Below the pieces are notes generated by a model that did not search any database, was not told the origin of the DNA, and worked only from the letters and a program-made list of their open reading frames with translations. Of a stretch of DNA of 64,000 nucleotides, positions 21,074-32,753 are shown one piece after another (position 1 is the first letter of the stretch; every line of letters starts with the position of its first letter). The DNA is taken from the NCBI GenBank assembly GCA_009746045.1, contig RPFO01000164.1:462712-526711 (forward strand). The letters are read 5' to 3'. This stretch comes from Mesostigma viride. Its lineage: Eukaryota > Streptophyta > Mesostigmatophyceae > Mesostigmatales > Mesostigmataceae. The translations under genes were made by a program, and so were the position numbers.

Positions 21074-22791
21074 CTCGTCGTCTGTCCCTGGTCCTCTACG
21101 GAGGACTGAGTTGAACTCAGTCCTCTCTAGAGGACCGAGTTTTTGGGTTTCGTAGAAAATTCGCCCCGGTCAGAATGTTTGACAAAAAAATTCTCTCAAA
21201 ATTTATTCAAATACTACGTGAAAAGATCTTTCTTGGACATATTTTTGGGATTTTTTTGGATTTGGTATGCGCGGCTAACTGTACGGTCAAAGTACAGGTG
21301 GTAAGGGTACTTTTCCACGTGAAACGCGAGTTCCGGAAATGCACGACCTAGCCATGGCGGCTCGCGCCCATGCATGCAGTTTACGTTTGCGGACGAGTTA
21401 GCCGTCCAAACTCAGTAAATAGATTTAACATGCCCTAAAGATGATATAAATCAACTTTTAGCTCGCGGGGATGCGATTTACCCGGTGTCGGCACTGTTCT
21501 TGCTGGAAAAAACTGCGATAAGGCAGGTCGACGGAATTGATTACTGCGCTTGCTTTCCGGCGCAATTTCAATGGCTGATAGGTTTCTTTCTACATGTTAA
21601 CATGATTTGTATTAGAATATATTGAGTGACAGTATAGATTTGATGATCTCGACCATTCTGTCACGTCATGGTCTATGTGCCGCAAAGTGCCACTTTTGCG
21701 GGCACCGCCTGGGCCAAGGTAACGCCAGCCGTGCCAGGTAAAGCCGGATAATCGTTGCCTCTTCGTTCCTTGATGTTCGTACATGAGTTTAAGCTTGCGA
21801 GGCGTTGTCAGGTTCAAGTCTTGATGCTCTTTCTTGACCGTTGCCTGCCCCTCTCTAAAACCCCCTTTTCAGATGATGTTAGCAGGCATTTGCCTTAACC
21901 CAGTGTAGTTGTGCAGGGTTTTAGGAGCTGTGCAGGTTTAAACACCTTCATAGATGTTAGTTATTCTTTTGCTACGTTCATACTGCATGATTGTGTGGCC
22001 ACGGGCTGCGTCAAGGGTGCATTCAAGCTTTTACGGGTGAGTGAAAAGTCTTGGTGACAAACCACTGCCATCATGTGCCAGCAACTATGTTGGCCACATC
22101 ATGGCAAGGCAAAACAGTTATAGCCATATCTATTGTTGTTTGAAACAATGGAAATATGCTTAACCTACCCATTATATTGGTGGTTGACACTTATAACATA
22201 ACCCTTTGTTGGTAGGTATCCAAGCCCATTCCCTACATGCATGCATAGGCTCTCACTACATGATAAGGTATGATATACCTGAAGTATGATGATGCAAGTG
22301 TGTTGTCCTGTAATGCTTGAAGGGAAATGAGTTGATTGGGATGGTTGGTGGCCACGGTGATGTAGTATGACCGCACTTACATGCTAGCAAAGTTAGCAAA
22401 AGCCCCATTCCTCTCCTGAGGACTGAGAGTTTTTTAATTGTTTCAGGCAGTTGCACTGGCCAAATGGAGCCCAGTTTTTTGCCACGCTTCAAGAACTATG
22501 TTGTTTACATGCCTATATTTTTTCTTCATGCACCAGGATTTGATTGAATTTTTCCCACTCGTTCTTATCCCGAAAAATGCAAATTCGCGAGGGGCGCCCA
22601 ACGTCCGTGTAATTTTCAGGTGTTCGGGTCAAGTTTTCACATATGCAGTATTTTTGCCAACAAAATGATATCTAGTACACCCCAGATCCACATCAAAACA
22701 TTTGGGATGGACCCCCCACCTAGTCGCTACACGCGGTTGAAAATTGTCAACTCAGTCCTCCTGTGAGGACTGAGTTGGGACAGACGACGAG
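21074..22791. mobile_element. TTAA-flanked non-autonomous element in pol, 1.72 kb
   Basis: Ends CTCGTCGTCTGTCCC and GGGACAGACGACGAG are exact 15-bp inverted repeats, with TTAA at 21070-21073 and 22792-22795. Copy 2 shows the empty site (GACTTTAAGCACCTG near 36001), which proves precise insertion with TTAA duplication. Subterminal palindromes are at 21101-21125 and 22748-22777. The interior is homologous to the element at 30832-32520. No transposase frame is present. Confidence 0.9.
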
Positions 22792-25700
22792 TTAAGCACC
22801 TGCGCCTCACTTTGGGGACCCGCACGTTCCCCCTCGTGGAGTGTGACGGCATTTACTTGCTCCGCGGGGTGGCGCCCCATGCCCTCGCCACATCAGCCGC
22901 CCCCGTGGACCTGATGCAGTGGCACCTGCGCCTCGGACACGCTGGCGCGGATCGTATTGCTCGGCTAGCCGCCGACCCCGCCTCAAACATGGTGACCCAC
23001 GGTCCCAAGGCTCCCACGTGTCCTTCCTGCCCTGCCGGACACTTGCGGCGGAGCAGCTTTCCCCCCAGCACGACGCCACGCTGCGCGACCCCTCGCCATC
23101 GCCTGCACTGCGACCTGCTAGGTCCCATGCGGACCCCTGCCGTGTTGGGGGACTGGCGGTATGTCCTGGGCATCACGGATGAAGCCACTCGTTTTCACTG
23201 GGTTTACTTCTTGAAGACGAAGGACGCTGCCGTTGGGAGCCTGCGTCACTTCCTGGCCACGGAGATCAAGCCGTTCCGGGCGTCCGCGGCCACGGCGCCT
23301 GTGGAGCTTCGCTCCGACCAAGACGCGGTTTTCACTGGCCAGGACTGGCGCGCCGTCTGCGCCGAGTATGGCGTGCGGCAAGAGTTCTCGTCCCCCTATA
23401 CGCCGGAGCAGAACGGCGTGGCGGAGCGATTCTGGGGCGTCGCAGTTAGCATGACCAGGAGCATGCTGGCGCATGCTGGCCTCGGCAAGGAGTTCTGGGC
23501 TCTAGCCTTTGCATGCGCCATCTACATCATCAACAGGCTGCCCTGCCGCAGCAACCCGGAGCACGCAACGCCCTACTTCCTCATGTATGGGCGCCCTGCG
23601 GATTTATCCGGCATGCGTGTGTTTGGCTGCCCCTCCCACGTCTTGGTTGAGGGGGCAGCCCGTGAGAAGTTTGATTCTCGCGCTGAGGATGGCCTCTTCG
23701 TGGGATACAAGCTTGACTCCCCGGCCTACCTCGTATGGGTGCCCGACAAGGCGACGGGCGGCGGGCGTGTCATCGAGCGCAAGCACGTGCAGTTCGACGA
23801 GACGTGGCGCAACCGGGCCCCGCAGGCTGCGCAGTGGCTCCCGGCGGCCCCCTTTGCGGAGGCCGACCTCTTTCCCGCCGACATGCTGACTCCTGCCCCT
23901 TTGCAGTTACCCTCTGCCTCTGCCGAGGACTCTGGGGGGCCGGCAACGCCCTCCACTGCCTTGCCCGCAGGCCGTGAGGACAGCTATGTCAGCATCGGGG
24001 GGACTCCTGAGCGTTTCGTTCTCCCCCCGGCCGCCGCTGCGGCCATCCAGGCACTTGTGCGGAACGGCCATGCTCCGACGGCTCCGGCTCCTGCCTCGGC
24101 GCCGACATCTTACCTCACCGTGTCAGATGCTCGACAGCATGCCCCTCTGTTGCGCGGACAGGCCTCTGGCCACTCGCGTTCTGCGGCGTCATATGAACAC
24201 GCCGGGGCGGGGATGCCTCCGCCGCATTTGAGTACCTCGGTTGACCTGGAGAGCACGGCTGACAGCACCGGCTATTCTCCTCCGGCGTCCCCTGGTGCCT
24301 CTGCAGGTCTCCTCCCCGTGTGGGGTTCCCGTGGTGCTGCCTTGTGTGGCGACCTTTCTCATGGCAGTAACACCCCCGCTCCCCCTGGTTTCGGGGGCGA
24401 TGATGTATTGGATGACGCACTTTCTTCCTGGCCGGATCAACCTGTCACCAAGGCTGCACGGATCCACGCGCATCACTCACTTGTCGCTGACCTGTGCTTC
24501 GCTGCTGCTTTTCATAGCCAGCCTGCGTCCGTGCCCTCCTCTCCCGCTGCCGCCCTTGCCTTGCCGGAATGGCGCACGGCCATGGAGAGTGAGCTGGCCA
24601 GCCTCCAGGAGCACCAGGTTTACGAGCTTCTGCATATGCGTGATCTTCCGCGCGGTGCCAAGCTCCTACCCACCAAGTGGGTCTTCGCCCAGAAAGCTGA
24701 TGGGCGGTGCAAGGCCCGGTTTGTGTGCAAGGGGTTTGCACAGCGCGAGGGCATTGATTTCGGTGAGACTTTTGCTCCCACCGTCCGTGCTGCCACCGTG
24801 CGCCTGGGCTTGGCTCGTGCTGGCACTGCTGGCCACCCCATCCGGCAGCTGGATGTCCGCACCGCGTTCCTCTATGCTGAGTTGGAGGAGGACGTGTATG
24901 TCCTTCCCCCCAAGGGCTTTGAGGAGCGCGACCCCACTGGCCAAACGTACCTCTGGCGCCTCCGGCGGAGCCTCTATGGGCTCAAACAGGCGCCCCGGAA
25001 CTGGCACCACACGCTCCGGGACTACCTCATCCATGAGACTGGCGCTGTCCAGAGCACCACGGACACGTGTCTGTTCCTGTATGTTGGTGGTTTTGCCTTC
25101 GTCCATGTCGACGATCTCCTGGTCTCCCACTCCTCGGCGGAGTGGCTATCGCAGTGGACCCAACGGGTGTCCCAGCGCTTCCAGATCACCGAGACGGATG
25201 CCCCCTCCCTCTTTCTGGGGGTCTCCCTGGTCCTCGACCCGCCGGCGCGCACAGTTTTTCTGCACCAAGGCCCGTATCTGGAGGCCCTCGCTGAGCGCTT
25301 TGGGGTCTCCCCACGGGCGGTGAAGACGCCCGTCGTCCCCAACACCCCCCGTGGTGAGGGGGGGCTTCTCAACGCGGACGACACTCGCGTCTACCAAGCG
25401 ATCACCGGGGCACTCCTGTATGCGATGGGATGCACTCGGCCTGACCTGGCATTCGCAGTCAACCTGCTGACTCAGAATATGAAAAACCCTACTGTAAGCG
25501 ACCTTGGGCTGGCACGCCGGGTGCTTCAGTACGCGGTACACACCAAGGACCTGGGTCTGTCCTACTCGGGGCAGGGGGGGCTGGTGGCCTACTCGGATGC
25601 CGACTGGGCAAACGATCCTGTGGACCGCAAGTCAATCACTGGCAACGTGGTCATGTACCGCGGTGCTGCGGTGGAGTGGACCAGTCGCAAGCAGCCCACT

Positions 25701-26171
25701 CCAGCCCTGTCCACCTGTGAGGCCGAGTACATGGCCCTGTGCGGTGTCACGCAGCAGGTGGTCCCCTTCTCACCATCACCAAGGAGTTGGGTGACCCGGC
25801 CTCAGGGCCAATTCAGGTGTTTTGCGACAACACTGGTGCTGTGGCTCTGTCACGAGACCCTGTTCACCCTCGGCGTACCAAGCACATCGACGTCAAGTAC
25901 CACTACATTCGCGCGAAGGTCGCGGATGGCACCGTTCAGGTGTCTCACCTTCCTGGGGCAGCGATGATCGCCGACATGCTCACCAAGGCACTACCTGAGC
26001 CACGTTTTGTGGAGCTCAGACACAAGTTGTTGGGTATTTGAGTTACTGGCAATTAGTGATGAGACAACATAAGGACACACTTGCTAGCCTGTGACACTGG
26101 TCCCATACTACAGTTCTTTTAGTGAACATTTGTTCTGGCTTGCTTGAGTTTGTTTTCCGGCCTGTGTGCCG

Positions 26172-26182
26172 AGTAAGGGGGG
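26172..26182 (+). promoter_or_regulatory. Polypurine tract
   Basis: GAGTAAGGGGGG lies directly before the 3' LTR, the usual primer for second-strand synthesis. The minus-strand copy has the same tract at about 32613-32623. Confidence 0.8.
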
Positions 26183-26617
26183 TGTCAGAAGTATCGACAC
26201 ACCTGCCTGAAACTAGTACTTATAGTTTAGTGCTAGCTCTGGACTACATGAACGGGCATGTGCCGCATGTTTAAGTTCTGTTCCATAAGTGACCCAGTCA
26301 TTCTGTGACTGACCTTGAACTTTGGTTGTGAATGGTTGGCTTGAGATCACGTTATGATTGTAACTGCCACACAGTCAGAAAAGAACCGGTTTGGTGTGGC
26401 CACGTTGTAGGTAGATCATAACTGCTACCCAGTAGCTGAGCCTGGAATTGTTTAAAAGGCGAAGCTACGCACCTTGTTTGCTCTCTCAGTACCTCACACC
26501 TCACACACCGCTCCTGTGGTGGAACTAGCAGCCGGCCAGCTGCCGACTGAGACTTATTTTTATCTGAGTGAAATAAAGTAAAACTTTGTGGCAAACATTG
26601 TTTTCTCACTCCTAACA
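26183..26617 (+). repeat. 3' LTR of copia copy 1
   Basis: 435 bp, TG...CA, with the same TATA-like TTTAAAA (26451-26457) and AATAAA (26572-26577) as the other LTRs. Confidence 0.95.
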
Positions 26618-26622
26618 CTAGG

Positions 26623-27080
26623 CTTTAAGGTCTGCGCCGCGCTGCGCTGGTGGTACCTAATTTTGAGGTGTACGAGGCCCGGAAGAGGGTTTTTTTGGGC
26701 CTGTACGAGGTCGATTCGTACATAATTACGCGTACAGATATTGGGACCACTACGGTATCATATTTATGCAAGTCGGTCTCGTTTTGCCATCGTTTACCCA
26801 CGCCGTCAACTGGCAGAGATGACAAGCGGGACCAACCGTAGGCCCGTACTCCCCAAGTACGGTTCAGGCTGCGTACCTGCCTAGGTCAGCAACGCCAAAA
26901 CTAGCTCTGGCGCCAAATTCCGGAGCCGGGCGCCGTATAATACGCGAAAAATACGTATTATGCGCCGTATTTGCGTTGAGAACGCAATACGGCGTATTTC
27001 TAGTACGTTAGTACGCCAAACCTCGCCGTATTGTATAATACGGCGTATTTACCGTATTATACGGCGTATTGGCGTACGCT
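26623..27080. repeat. Spacer with inverted-repeat arm and palindromic GTATTATACGGC block
   Basis: About 26705-26757 is the inverted partner of about 17328-17376. From about 26932 to 27080 the DNA is made of CGTATTATACG and GCCGTATT units in both orientations. It ends inside ORF1-type sequence (GGCGGCCATCCAGC on minus). No gene. Confidence 0.55.
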
Positions 27081-27860
27081 GGATGGCCGCCCCCTTCCAG
27101 TACACCGGCTGCCCCGCCTCATTGGTCTGGCAGCCGGAGCTGGAGGTAGGTCGGCCATAGCTCCCGTCGCTGTCGGTTGTTGCTGCGCCAGGGTCAAGTC
27201 GTCGTCAACTTAGGGTGAAGTGAGTCTTCTCGAGCCGCTTGCGGCGTCGGAGAAAAGAAATCTTGTCCGCCGGGTTCTTAAAGGTGAGAAGGAGCGGGGG
27301 CGCCCCTGCCTTACCCCGCGCGCGGGGAAGGCGGTGGGCGACCAACTCGATCTCACCAATAAGGCCCATGCGACTAAGAATTTCTCTCTCAAACGCACGT
27401 GCAAGCTTCTCGGAATTCTCACCTTCCTCCATGTCGAAGTTCTTGACAATGACGTTAAGGCTGCGCTTGGCGAGCTCGGCCTCCTCGCGGAGGTCGAGCG
27501 TCTGCTGCTGGAGCTGTGCTGCGACGGCGGAGGCATGGTGGAGGTGGTGGAGGTGGCGTGCTGCTTATAAGCATGTCCGCCCATGCAGGTCGTGATGGGA
27601 GGAGCATTGCTGGCCAGGCCAGCCGGGGCTGGCTTGGCAGCAATGTCCTTCACCGCCTAGGCGGTGAGGCCTGCGGTGTTTTGCAGGACCTCGATAGCGA
27701 TTGCATTGTCCTTAAGGCGCTGGTCAATGTCGCGGAGCTGGGCGGTGATGGATTCGGGTGGAGGTGGAGGGGGGGGGGGTGGTGGAGGCGAGGAGGGTGG
27801 CGGTGGCGGTGGCGCGGTGTATCAGTACAGACAGACTGAGATGTTGTTGTTAGTAATGCT
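27080..27860 (-). pseudogene. LINE ORF1-like gene, inactivated
   Basis: The minus strand encodes an ORF1 relative of 9083-9997. The C-terminal part LPRARGKAGAPPLLLTF, then SFLRRRKRLEKTHFTLS (about 27205-27340), is followed by a QQQRQRRELWP-type segment. A stop codon replaces the Gln of the shared LTAQAVKDIAA stretch (CTAG at about 27657-27660 on +), and frames shift elsewhere. Its 3' side is cut off by the palindromic block at 27080, so the 3' UTR and tail are missing. Confidence 0.72.
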
Positions 27861-27904
27861 GTTAGATGGATGTCGTCGGTAGCTGATGTAGATATGCATT
27901 TCCA

Positions 27905-28129
27905 TCACCATTCATCTTCATCATCCTGAACGACTCGAACACGCCGACAAGATAACGGCAGGCTCGAGCTACCATGGTCCGGATTCTCCCGATTTCTGGC
28001 CTGCGCTGGTTGTCTCCTTGATAGCTTAGACCGGTAGGACTGTTTGCACCCACCCATCCATCCATCGGGGTTAATGCTCCGTGACTCCCCAACGGGCCGG
28101 AGCACGAGTCTAATTAATTAATTAATTAG
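27905..28129 (+). mobile_element. 3' end of non-LTR element (family II)
   Basis: Contains the dispersed block CTCGAGCTACCATGG ... TCTCCTTGATA, then CATCCATCCATC, a hairpin around CTCCCCAACGGG (about 28085-28097) and a TTAA tail to 28129. Relatives in minus orientation are at 49320-49372 and 57500-57660. Confidence 0.65.
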
Positions 28130-28221
28130 GTAGGCCTTCAACCCGGCAGGACTTGGTGCTTCCGGTGAAGTGGGTGTTTTTTTTAATTTCCATGATATAC
28201 CAGTTCATTCCCAGGTATGCC

Positions 28222-28340
28222 ACAAATAGCCAAACACCTAGACTTGTGCCTAGACTTGGTGTTTACCTTAGGTGCCTGGACTTGGTGTTTACCTTAGTTG
28301 CCTGGACTTGCCTAGAGTGGTGTTTACCTTAACCTTACAA
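28222..28340. repeat. Short minisatellite, about 4 units
   Basis: Units of about 27-31 bp containing CCTGGACTTGGTGTTTACC recur four times with small changes. Confidence 0.75.
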
Positions 28341-28349
28341 TAGTACATA

Positions 28350-28588
28350 CACTAGGCATTCACGCCTTAAGTTGGGTTCGAGGTTTTTGAGGGGTCAACC
28401 CAACTTAAGGCGTGAACCCAACGGCGTGAACCCAACGGCGTGAATGATTCTACTAATTTGAACCAAAGATACTAAAACATACTATTCTGAACTACTTTGA
28501 ATTTGGAATGCCGAAACCCTATTTGACCCAACTTAAGGCGTGAACACAACTTAAACCAACCCAACTTAAGGCGTGAATGCCTGTAGTG
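28350..28588. mobile_element. CACTA-like miniature element, 239 bp
   Basis: Left end CACTAGGCATTCACGCC and right end GGCGTGAATGCCTGTAGTG are inverted repeats sharing GGCATTCACGCCTTAAG and GTTGGGTT. The TA dinucleotide flanks both sides (28348-28349 and 28589-28590). Inside, ACCCAACTTAAGGCGTGAA and CCCAACGGCGTGAA units repeat, as subterminal repeats do in CACTA elements. Non-coding. Confidence 0.7.
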
Positions 28589-28679
28589 TATTCAGCAGCA
28601 GAGAATCTTTAGTGGCCGAGGGCCGGATATATGGCCACTATAGATTCTCTGCTGCCCTTGGGCGGCGCCGGCGTGGGAC

Positions 28680-30010
<1,331 letters not shown>

Positions 30011-30013
<3 letters not shown>

Positions 30014-30420
30014 ACATCTATCCCACCCATTTACTCTCCCAACGTTTTACGACCGTCAGATGGGTGAATCTGACGGACGGACGGACAGGTACACCCGAGA
30101 ACCGCACAGATGTAGCCGAAATCCGCACAGATGTAGCCGAAATCCGCACAGATGTAGCCGAAAAAACGCACAGATGTATCCGACAAACCACATAGACGCG
30201 ACGCGAGGGATTGGGGCCGTCGGATGGTGGAGGCGTTGTCCCCAACCCGAGGGGCGACGGGTTGACAAGGGTAAAGGTGGCGCAAGCCACCGGCGGTGGG
30301 TGGGGGCGGCCAAGCGCCTGTTAGAGTTATCCGAAAACCGCAAAGAGTTATCCGAAAACCGCATAGATGTATCCGACAAACCACATAGACGCGACGCGAG
30401 GGATTGGGGCCGTCGGATGG
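30011..30420. repeat. Repeat-rich spacer: 21-bp units and a 56-bp duplication
   Basis: CGCACAGATGTAGCCGAAAT-type 21-bp units occur about four times (30105-30180). A block of about 56 bp (GATGTATCCGACAAACCAC ... CCGTCGGATGG) occurs at about 30171-30227 and again at about 30364-30420. Short GTTATCCGAAAACCGC units lie at 30325-30365. No gene. Confidence 0.75.
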
Positions 30421-30456
30421 CAGCAACAACAACAACATGGCAGCAGCAGCAACAAC

Positions 30457-30487
<31 letters not shown>
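30421..30487. repeat. Second CAA/CAG tract, copia target
   Basis: Short CAA array with CAG units. Copia copy 2 inserted in it. The tract resumes to the right of the element at 38565-38576. Confidence 0.85.
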
Positions 30488-32612
30488 TGTTAGGAGTGAG
30501 AAAACAATGTTTGCCACAAAGTTTTACTTTATTTCACTCAGATAAAAATAAGTCTCAGTCGGCAGCTGGCCGGCTGCTAGTTCCACCACAGGAGTGTGTG
30601 AGGTGTGAGGTACTAAGAGGGCAAACAAGGTGCGTAGCTTCGCCTTTTAAACAATTCCAGGCTCAGCTACTGGGTAGCAGTTATGATCTACCTACAACGT
30701 GGCCACACCAAACCGGTTCTTTTCTGACTGTGTGGCAGTTACAATCATAACGTGATCTCAAGCCAACCATTCACAACCAAAGTTCAAGGTCAGTCACAGA
30801 ATGACTGGGTCACTTATGGAACAGAACTTAACCCCTAAATGGTCTTGCTGCCGATTTTCCGCCAAAAATCGAGTTCCAGCCGATGCATCGGCCCCTTCTC
30901 GGGGGACCAGATGCCGCGAAATCTATTGAGAATTAGGAAACGTTTAGCTGAGAAGATCGAAAGTTTATAAGTTTCTTCACAGCATGGTATATGGGTTTGC
31001 ATACTTCTGACAAAGTTATAGAGGTGTTCTGGCCGGTCAAAGTACAAGGGGTCAGGGTACTTTTTCACGTGCATCGTGCATTCCGGAAAACAACGACCTG
31101 GCCATGGCGGCTTGCGCCCACGCATGGCATTTACGTTTTCGTTCGAATTTTCTGACCAAACTTAGGATATTGATTTTATACGTCCTAAAGATCATACAGG
31201 CCAATTTTTGGTTCGCGGGAATGCCATTTGATAGGTGTCGGCAGCGTTCTTGCTGGAAAAAACTGCGATCAGGCCGGACGATAGAAACGTTGACAGCAAT
31301 ACCTTTCCGGCGTATTTTAAAGGATATATCGGTTTCTTTGTACTTTTTATGATACATAGTAGTCGTAAACGTGCAAGGGTGGCCAGAAATCGCCGAATCC
31401 AGCGACCATGCTGCACAACTTTGGTGTGCCGAAATGCGCCATTTTGCGGCCACCGCCTGGGCCAAGGTAACGCCATCCATGCCTGGTAAAGCTTAAGCAT
31501 CGTTTTCCTATCGATGTTTGACGTTTATATGTACGTTCTAGCTTGTGTAGCACATTCTTTTTGCATTATTCGTGCTCTTTCTTGACCCTGGCCTGGCCCC
31601 TTTCTAAAACACCCTCCTTAGATGCTTCCCTCAGTCAGTTGACCTGCCACAGGGTGATGGTGATAAGTTTTAGAGGCTGTATGGGTTTGAATACCTCCAT
31701 ATATGTTTGTTATACATTTCCCATACACATATTGCATGAGTGTGAGGCAGTTGGCTGGTCTCTGTGGCATCATCAAGCACGTAACTGGTGAGTAAAAGCT
31801 TCCCATTGACAGCATGTGCCACCAGGTGTGCTGGCCATCACCTGGCAAGCTATAGCAGCTTAGGCCTAGTTTATCCTTGCTAGGTCAGGCTGAAATAGGC
31901 TCAACATCACTAGTTTGTTGGTGGCTGCCTCCTAGAATGCATGCCTTGCGTAGGGTATCCGTACCACGTTACCTACGTGCATGGACAAGGTAGCACCTGC
32001 ACATAGGTGCCATGTAAGGGCAGTGTGATGATGCAGTTATGTTTCCCCATCATTGTGGAAGGGAAATGTATTGTTTGGCATGGTTGGTGGCCATATTAGT
32101 AGGTAGTATGCCCACCCCTACCCCCTTGGTTGCTTTTTACCAACGGTACCCCTAAGGGCTGTACTGGGTGTAACTGCTGGTATACTCACCCAAATGATGA
32201 CCCCAATGGCTCAAACTGTTCAGCAACTAATTGTTTATCATCCCTGAAGTGGTAGGTGCCTAGCTCTTATAACATAATTCAAAATGCACATTCTACCAAA
32301 AATGAAAACGCGCGTCTTGACCCCCCTGACTTTGACGGCAGTTATATATGGCCTACCCTGCATATATGTGAGGTTGTGATATACCAACCCGAAGGGCAAC
32401 TCATGGACATGCTTGGCCCCCAAGGACAGCCATTGGATATGGGTAGGTTGGATGGCATCTGGTTTGCAAAATTGTGAAGATCCAGCCGATTTATCGGCAG
32501 GATCTCAGACCATTTAGGGGTTAAACATGCGGCACATGCCCGTTCATGTAGTCCAGAGCTAGCACTAAACTATAAGTACTAGTTTCAGGCAGGTGTGTCG
32601 ATACTTCTGACA
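30488..32612 (-). repeat. 3' LTR of copia copy 2, interrupted
   Basis: LTR sequence at 30488-30831 and 32525-32612 (about 432 bp in total) is split by the element at 30832-32520 plus its TTAA duplication. Confidence 0.94.
30832..32520. mobile_element. TTAA-flanked non-autonomous element in the LTR, 1.69 kb
   Basis: Ends CCCCTAAATGGTCT and AGACCATTTAGGGG are inverted repeats, with TTAA at 30828-30831 and 32521-32524. The empty site ACAGAACTTAAACATGCGG is present in the other LTR (about 38462-38480). Subterminal palindromes are GCCGATGCATCGGC (30879-30892) and GCCGATTTATCGGC (32485-32498). The interior aligns with that of 21074-22791 (for example CACCGCCTGGGCCAAGG in both), though the ends differ. 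No transposase frame. Confidence 0.9.
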
Positions 32613-32753
32613 CCCCCCTTACTCGGCACACAGGCCGGAAAACAAACTCAAGCAAGCCAGAACAAATGTTCACTAAAAGAACTGTAGTATGGGACCAGTG
32701 TCACAGGCTAGCAAGTGTGTCCTTATGTTGTCTCATCACTAATTGCCAGTAAC

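Larger units (their letters stand above)
18712..26041 (+). pseudogene. Copia gag-pol, broken by two insertions and a 1-bp deletion
   Basis: The frame starts at ATG 18712 (MASGTRSQ). It is cut by the miniature element 18776-19255, reopens to 21073, is cut by the TTAA element 21074-22791, then runs to about 25767. There a run of five C has become four, so the RNase H end continues in another frame (to 26041). Domains in order: copia gag; an Asn-Gly/Arg-Gly low-complexity stretch (about 20160-20410); the CCHC knuckle CSVCAKPGHDAATC (about 20416); protease DTGA (about 20830); GAG-pre-integrase H..H and CPSC; integrase Asp, Asp and Glu at HCDLLG, SDQDAVF and NGVAERF; reverse transcriptase with VDD (about 25107); and RNase H with SDADW and CEAEYMAL. 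Copy 2 at 32754-37882 supplies the uninterrupted comparison. No product is expected. Confidence 0.95.
17681..26617 (+). mobile_element. Ty1/copia LTR retrotransposon, copy 1
   Basis: Both LTRs begin TGTCAG and end AACA, and the element is flanked by the 5-bp duplication CTAGG (17676-17680 and 26618-26622). The order gag, protease, integrase, reverse transcriptase, RNase H is that of Ty1/copia. Total length is 8937 bp. Removing the 346-bp LTR segment, the CACTA-type element (482 bp with duplication) and the TTAA element (1722 bp with duplication) leaves about 6387 bp, against about 6384 bp for copy 2 after the same correction. Confidence 0.96.

Noticed and set aside
24241-25323. 360-codon + frame within copia pol (mirror at 33473-34555)
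   Set aside because: An alternative frame of the pol gene; the overlapping frame carries the reverse transcriptase motifs.
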